This document shows positions 58,401 through 64,000 of a DNA stretch of 64,000 nt, in pieces. The stretch comes from Vampirovibrio chlorellavorus. GTDB lineage: Bacteria > Cyanobacteriota > Vampirovibrionia > Vampirovibrionales > Vampirovibrionaceae. The notes below the pieces were generated by a model. That model was given only the letters and a program-made list of their open reading frames with translations. It was not told the origin of the DNA and did not search any database. The translations under genes were made by a program, and so were the position numbers. The stretch's first letter is position 1; the number at the start of each line of letters is the position of its first letter. The DNA lies in NCBI GenBank assembly GCA_903866275.1, contig CAIPMU010000012.1, positions 256,452 through 320,451 of the forward strand, given 5' to 3'.

Positions 58401-59927
58401 ATGGCTGATATGACTAGTCGGTTTCAGGCACAATCAGGTCAAAGCGCTCTGATTGGCGTGGTGGGATTAATTTTGCTTACTGTGGCGTTGATTGCTTCGG
58501 CAAACACGTTTATGCAGCAGTCCAGTAAAAATCGAAATGTGGTTGATACCCTTAGCATTCAAACATATTATGTGGCGAATGCGGGGATTCAGGAGGCAAT
58601 TGCCACACGTTTCTTGCCCAGAAGCAATTTTTTAAGCTTTGTTAATCCTGCAAATCCGAGCCCTTATAATTTTTTACCCCCAATGGATCCCCGTGTTAAA
58701 TCTCCATACCCTAAATCGGGTCTCGTTTTTCAAAATGTCGGGGCTAATCCATCCGGACTGATGGGTGTTTATCGTTATGTCATTGTTGGCGGGGATCCCT
58801 CACGCAAAAATGATCCAATGGGTCCCTATTATGGGGAACATGATATGACCGCGAATGATGCGACATTGCCCCGTCTGTTGACGAACAATTCGACCCCTTG
58901 GGATGGCGTTGACGTGACAAGAGCCAATAGTCCCCTGTATGTCATTTCAAAAGGGATGACTTGTATTGCGAATGATAAAGCCTGGCCTAATAAGTTTGTC
59001 GCATCCAGCTCTTCGGTTACATACCCTACAGACTTGAGACTGGCATCTAATACAAGTGCAGGTACAAGTACAAGTCCCAGTCCCAAGCCTCAATGTAATT
59101 CAGGTTACAAGCCTTCGAACCTGACTGTAGTGGCAAAAGTACTCATTGAGCCTGAAAGCAACCTGAGCAAACCAGACCAGGTTGTTTATATTCACAGTTT
59201 TCCTGAAGGTCAACCTGTAGTTTTAGATCAGTCTGCCTATATTCCGGGAGAAGGCTGGAAGAAAGAAATTACTGATTTTGAAAAGGTCTGGGGTTACCAA
59301 GCTGGAGAGACTGCACGAGGTGACTACAGAACCGCTAGTGCGCTCACAAATCCTGCTCGGCCACGGAAAGTCGTATTTTTTCAGATGGGTTCCCACCAAA
59401 TTTATGCGAATTATGACTTACCCCCAAATGGGTCAGCTGACTTTACCCGTAATCAGCCAGTCCCTGTTGATGCAGCCATTATGCTCTATTTTGATGGCCC
59501 TATTGATTATCGCTCGTTATCCAATGATTTTAGAGTGAATAAACTGCATCCTTCTGTTGTTCCCAATAAATACTATTACAATAAAAATCTGGACGGTTGT
59601 AAAAATACTGTGAAAGATCCACTTACCAATCAACCTATTTACAACTGTTCCATTCAGATGACCTCGACTGTCAGAGGACTGGATAAACCCTATACCGGTA
59701 TGGCAGTAGTTCCAAATCTTCCCTACTCCACAAAAGTGCTTTTATTACCCCCACTTGGATATTCTGAGAGCCCTAGAGACTATACAGAGTATTTCCAGCT
59801 CAACGTGTATCCAGAGAAGATTCGTGGGTTTAATTATGTACAAGGTCCAAAGGTTCCTGGTAATGGTGATTCAAACGGGAACGAACCGCCTCTTACAATT
59901 AAATTCAAGACCGTTTCAAGGCCCTGA
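58401..59927 (+). CDS. PilX-N-like minor pilin/assembly protein with C-terminal Ig-like region
   Basis: QSGQSALIGVVGLILLTVALIASANTFMQQSSKNRNVVDTLSIQTYYVANAGIQEAIATRF; C-terminal AAIMLYFDGPIDYRSLSNDFRV; start inferred at MADMTSRF. Confidence 0.7.
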   Translation: MADMTSRFQAQSGQSALIGVVGLILLTVALIASANTFMQQSSKNRNVVDTLSIQTYYVANAGIQEAIATRFLPRSNFLSFVNPANPSPYNFLPPMDPRVKSPYPKSGLVFQNVGANPSGLMGVYRYVIVGGDPSRKNDPMGPYYGEHDMTANDATLPRLLTNNSTPWDGVDVTRANSPLYVISKGMTCIANDKAWPNKFVASSSSVTYPTDLRLASNTSAGTSTSPSPKPQCNSGYKPSNLTVVAKVLIEPESNLSKPDQVVYIHSFPEGQPVVLDQSAYIPGEGWKKEITDFEKVWGYQAGETARGDYRTASALTNPARPRKVVFFQMGSHQIYANYDLPPNGSADFTRNQPVPVDAAIMLYFDGPIDYRSLSNDFRVNKLHPSVVPNKYYYNKNLDGCKNTVKDPLTNQPIYNCSIQMTSTVRGLDKPYTGMAVVPNLPYSTKVLLLPPLGYSESPRDYTEYFQLNVYPEKIRGFNYVQGPKVPGNGDSNGNEPPLTIKFKTVSRP

Positions 59928-59947
59928 TTTCCAAGGTCTTTAGAACT

Positions 59948-59985
59948 AAAACAGCCCGGTATCCATCAGGAGACCGGGCTGTTTT
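59948..59985. terminator. Bidirectional intrinsic terminator between convergent genes
   Basis: aaaacagcccggt-N12-accgggctgtttt. Confidence 0.85.
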
Positions 59986-59999
59986 CTAATGATAACGGT

Positions 60000-61049
<1,050 letters not shown>

Positions 61050-61129
61050 TTAAATCAAGGAATCCTATAATAAACTTGGACCCTTAAAGATTCAGATCTG
61101 TTCATCTTTATCATCATAACAATCGGGAA

Positions 61130-61939
61130 GTGAAAAACGTCATGCATTTTACCGATTTTCCCCCGGCAGGCATGCCCAAATCCAGCGGCCACGACCCTGC
61201 ATCCGTGGTGATCATCGACTATGGGCTGGGGAACGTGCGTTCAGTGGCCAATGCGCTTCAAGCGCTGGGGGCAGACGTTCAGTTGTCCCGCGATCCGGCA
61301 GACTTCAAGGATGCCGATGGCCTGATTCTACCCGGCGTGGGGGCTTTTGGCGACGGCATGTCCAATCTGCGAGATCTGGGTTTGATCCCCCATTTGAATG
61401 AGCTGGTGCTGAACCAGCAAAAGCCGTTTTTGGGTATTTGTCTGGGGATGCAGCTCATGGCTAAATCCAGCACCGAGGGCGGGCATGCTGAAGGCTTGGG
61501 CTGGCTCAACGCGGATGTCGTCCGTTTTCCGGCGGATTTGCAAGATCTACAAGCCTCTGATTCTGGGAAATCAGGGCTGAAAGTGCCCCATGTGGGCTGG
61601 AATGACGTCACGGTCAAGCGCACCTGTCCTGTGTTGGGCTTGCCGGGCGCCGTGCACTCCTACTATTTTGTGCACAGTTACATTCTGCAGTGCCACGATG
61701 CCGATTTAATTGCGGGCAGTTGTGAGTATGGCATTGAGTTTCCCGCCGTGGTGCAGCAAAATAATATACTGGGTGTGCAATTCCACCCGGAGAAAAGTCA
61801 AAAACACGGATTGGCCTTATTGGGTAACTTTTTGCATCTGGCGCGCAATAACCGGGCCAATGTGCTGTATCCACAAATGCTCCCAGAAAGTTCTCAGGGT
61901 GATTCAATTCAGCCCACTCAAGGGGAACGCTCGTGCTGA
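61130..61939 (+). CDS. hisH: HisH-like glutamine amidotransferase subunit (HisH2 type)
   Basis: VVIIDYGLGNVRSVANALQALGADV...LGICLGMQLM...GVQFHPEKSQKHG. Confidence 0.9.
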   Translation: MKNVMHFTDFPPAGMPKSSGHDPASVVIIDYGLGNVRSVANALQALGADVQLSRDPADFKDADGLILPGVGAFGDGMSNLRDLGLIPHLNELVLNQQKPFLGICLGMQLMAKSSTEGGHAEGLGWLNADVVRFPADLQDLQASDSGKSGLKVPHVGWNDVTVKRTCPVLGLPGAVHSYYFVHSYILQCHDADLIAGSCEYGIEFPAVVQQNNILGVQFHPEKSQKHGLALLGNFLHLARNNRANVLYPQMLPESSQGDSIQPTQGERSC

Positions 61940-62724
61940 AAAAACGCCTGATTCCCTGCCTGTTTTTGAAAAATGGCTACCTCGTTCGTAGCGAGCAATT
62001 TCAGACGCACCAGTTGCTGGGAAACGCAATTCATCAGGTGGAACGCTTTAACGCCTGGGATGTAGATGAATTGATTTACATCGACATCAGCGACGATACG
62101 CACCATCATACTGGCCGCGCCGACACCAAAATCAAGGGTGAGGATAATGTACTTGACCTGCTGGAAGCCATCGCCAAAACGTGTTTTATGCCCCTCACAT
62201 TTGGTGGTCGCATTCGTACCTTGCAAGATATTCAGGATCGCATTGCGCGCGGGGCCGATAAAGTGACACTGAACACCATTGCCGTGGAACAGCCTGATTT
62301 TATCACTGAGAGTGCGCGAGTGTTCGGGAGTCAGGCGATTGTTATTTCGATTGATGTCAGGCAACACCCCGATGGGCGCTATGAGGTATTCACCCAGCAC
62401 GGCCGCCAGCCCACCGGCAAAAATCCGATAGACTGGGCGCAAACCGTGGAACGTCTGGGTGCGGGTGAAATTTTTTTGAATGCCATTGATCGCGATGGCA
62501 TGGCCACCGGGTATGATCTTGAACTGGTGCGTAGCGTGGCCGATGCGGTCACTATTCCTGTGATTGCCTGTGGTGGCGTGGGCCGGTTTCCTGACTTTGC
62601 GCTGGGCGTGACCGAAGGCCATGCGGATGCTGTGGCTGCTGGAAATATTTTTCATTTTACGGAACTGAGCGCCAAACAGGCTCGCCGTGCCTTGCTCAAA
62701 ATGAACGTGGATGTGCGGCAATAA
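61933..62724 (+). CDS. hisF: HisF-like cyclase/ammonia-channel subunit (HisF2 type)
   Basis: RLIPCLFLKNGYLVRSEQF...LTFGGRIRTLQDIQDRIARGADKVTLNT...VISIDVR...AIDRDGMATGYDLELVRSVADAVTIPVIACGGVG; overlaps hisH by 7 nt. Confidence 0.9.
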   Translation: MLKKRLIPCLFLKNGYLVRSEQFQTHQLLGNAIHQVERFNAWDVDELIYIDISDDTHHHTGRADTKIKGEDNVLDLLEAIAKTCFMPLTFGGRIRTLQDIQDRIARGADKVTLNTIAVEQPDFITESARVFGSQAIVISIDVRQHPDGRYEVFTQHGRQPTGKNPIDWAQTVERLGAGEIFLNAIDRDGMATGYDLELVRSVADAVTIPVIACGGVGRFPDFALGVTEGHADAVAAGNIFHFTELSAKQARRALLKMNVDVRQ

Positions 62725-62797
62725 TTGATAATTTTCCCCAAATAGTCTCCATAAACAGTTTTCAGAATTGATTGGATTAAAAGGACAACAGTCATCA

Positions 62798-64000
62798 ATG
62801 CAGTATTGCAGCCAATGTGTTTACCCTCTGGTGTCGGCGGTGCCGCTGAATTTTGATGAGCAGGCTGTTTGCAGTGGCTGCCGGGTGCATGCTCAGAAAA
62901 GTAAAATCAATTGGGCCCAGCGCGAGGCCTGGTTGCGAGAACTGGCGGATGAGTACCGTCAGCCCACTGGGGAAAACTATGATTGCATTATCCCGGTGAG
63001 TGGTGGAAAAGACAGCTGGTTTCAGACCTATTACATCAAGGAAGTGCTGGGGCTGAACCCCTTGCTGGTGACCTACAACGGCAATAACTATCTGGATGTG
63101 GGCCTGCGGAATTTAAAGCGCATGCGGGAAGTCTTTGGAGTGGATCACCTGTTTTTCACCCCCAATCCCACCACCCTGAAAAAACTGAACCGGCTCTGCT
63201 TTAAAAAAATGGGCGATATGAACTGGCACGCCCATGCCGGGATTTTTACCTACCCGGTGCAAATCGCGGTGCAACACAACATCCCCCTGATTGTCTGGGG
63301 TGAGCATGGGTTTATGGATCTGGGCGGCATGTTTTCCATGAACGATTTAATTGAAATGACCGCCAAGTTTCGGCTGGAGCATGCCCAACGGGGCTACGAC
63401 TGGTTTGACATGCTGGACGCCGCCAATCCCGAGATCGCAGAGGGCATTAGCGCGCGGGACATGCAGTGGTGTCGGTATCCCTCGGATGATGCGCTGGATG
63501 ACGTAGGGGTTCGGGGGATTTATCTGGGTAATTTTGTGGATTGGGATGCCAATCAGCAAACGGAACTCATGAAAAAATTGGGCTTCGAAGAGGCGCCTTT
63601 TGAATTTGAACGTACCTACCGGCGCATGTCCAATCTGGATGACATGCATGAAAATGGCATGCATGATTACCTGAAGTTTATTAAATTCGGCTATGGGCGC
63701 TGCTCGGACCATGTGTGCAAGGACATACGCAGTGGCAAAATGACCCGCGAGGCAGGCATTGAACTGGTCTTGCGCTATGATCACGTGAAATCCGCGGATT
63801 TGTTGCGCTGGTTGGACTATGTGGGTATGAGCGAGGCTGAATTTGATGCCATCGCGGATACCTTCCGGGATCCTCGTGTTTGGAACCGCAACGCCGACGG
63901 GCTGTGGGAGAAGGATAATCTGAGCGGGCAGCGCAGCGCCTACCCCGTGCCAACCTTGAGCCAGTCCAACGTGAATTGGGACCATTTCCGGAAGAAACCT
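62798..64000 (+). CDS. N-acetyl sugar amidotransferase (WbpG/PseA-like), runs off the window
   Basis: Read directly, absent from ORF track: MQYCSQCVYPLVSAVPLNFDEQAVCSGCRVHAQKSKINWAQREAWLRELADEYRQPTGENYDCIIPVSGGKDSWFQTYYIKEVLGLNPLLVTYN...; SGGKDS PP-loop, N-terminal CxxC pair, no stop before window end. Confidence 0.9.
   Translation, partial: MQYCSQCVYPLVSAVPLNFDEQAVCSGCRVHAQKSKINWAQREAWLRELADEYRQPTGENYDCIIPVSGGKDSWFQTYYIKEVLGLNPLLVTYNGNNYLDVGLRNLKRMREVFGVDHLFFTPNPTTLKKLNRLCFKKMGDMNWHAHAGIFTYPVQIAVQHNIPLIVWGEHGFMDLGGMFSMNDLIEMTAKFRLEHAQRGYDWFDMLDAANPEIAEGISARDMQWCRYPSDDALDDVGVRGIYLGNFVDWDANQQTELMKKLGFEEAPFEFERTYRRMSNLDDMHENGMHDYLKFIKFGYGRCSDHVCKDIRSGKMTREAGIELVLRYDHVKSADLLRWLDYVGMSEAEFDAIADTFRDPRVWNRNADGLWEKDNLSGQRSAYPVPTLSQSNVNWDHFRKKP

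Noticed and set aside
63347-63985. Minus-strand ORFs in the last kb
   Set aside because: The plus strand encodes a convincing N-acetyl sugar amidotransferase running off the window; these are shadows.

Overview
The window is a ~64 kb chromosomal segment, mostly protein-coding on both strands, from a flagellated, type IV pilus-bearing bacterium with two outer-membrane-type export components. The gene set looks to me like a Vampirovibrio/Melainabacteria-type genome, but that is inference and unproven here. Housekeeping content: fliD, a HDOD protein, rpoD/sigA, class II RNR (nrdJ), ppc, tsaD, aroK-aroB, ybaB-recR, rmuC, an etfB-etfA-ETF:QO operon, tRNA-fMet(CAT) and tRNA-Ser(CGA). Envelope and surface genes: a polysaccharide co-polymerase, an O-antigen ligase/polymerase, three glycosyltransferases, and the start of a nonulosonic-acid/acetamidino sugar locus (pseB-hisH2-hisF2-amidotransferase). 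The accessory part (about 41-60 kb) holds a pilin broken at a G7 run, a divergent subtilase with a small neighbour, an ArsR-linked ABC/HlyD/TolC type I exporter, an ankyrin protein, and a pilin cluster that includes a modular prepilin-VWA protein with a degenerate MIDAS. Non-coding points of interest: a repeated multi-hairpin intergenic element (two copies), C-depleted G/T-rich tracts, a candidate structured ncRNA at about 30.77-31.00 kb, and a 53-aa small ORF missing from the ORF track. I saw no CRISPR array, transposase, prophage or rRNA. All calls are by eye; no database search was run.
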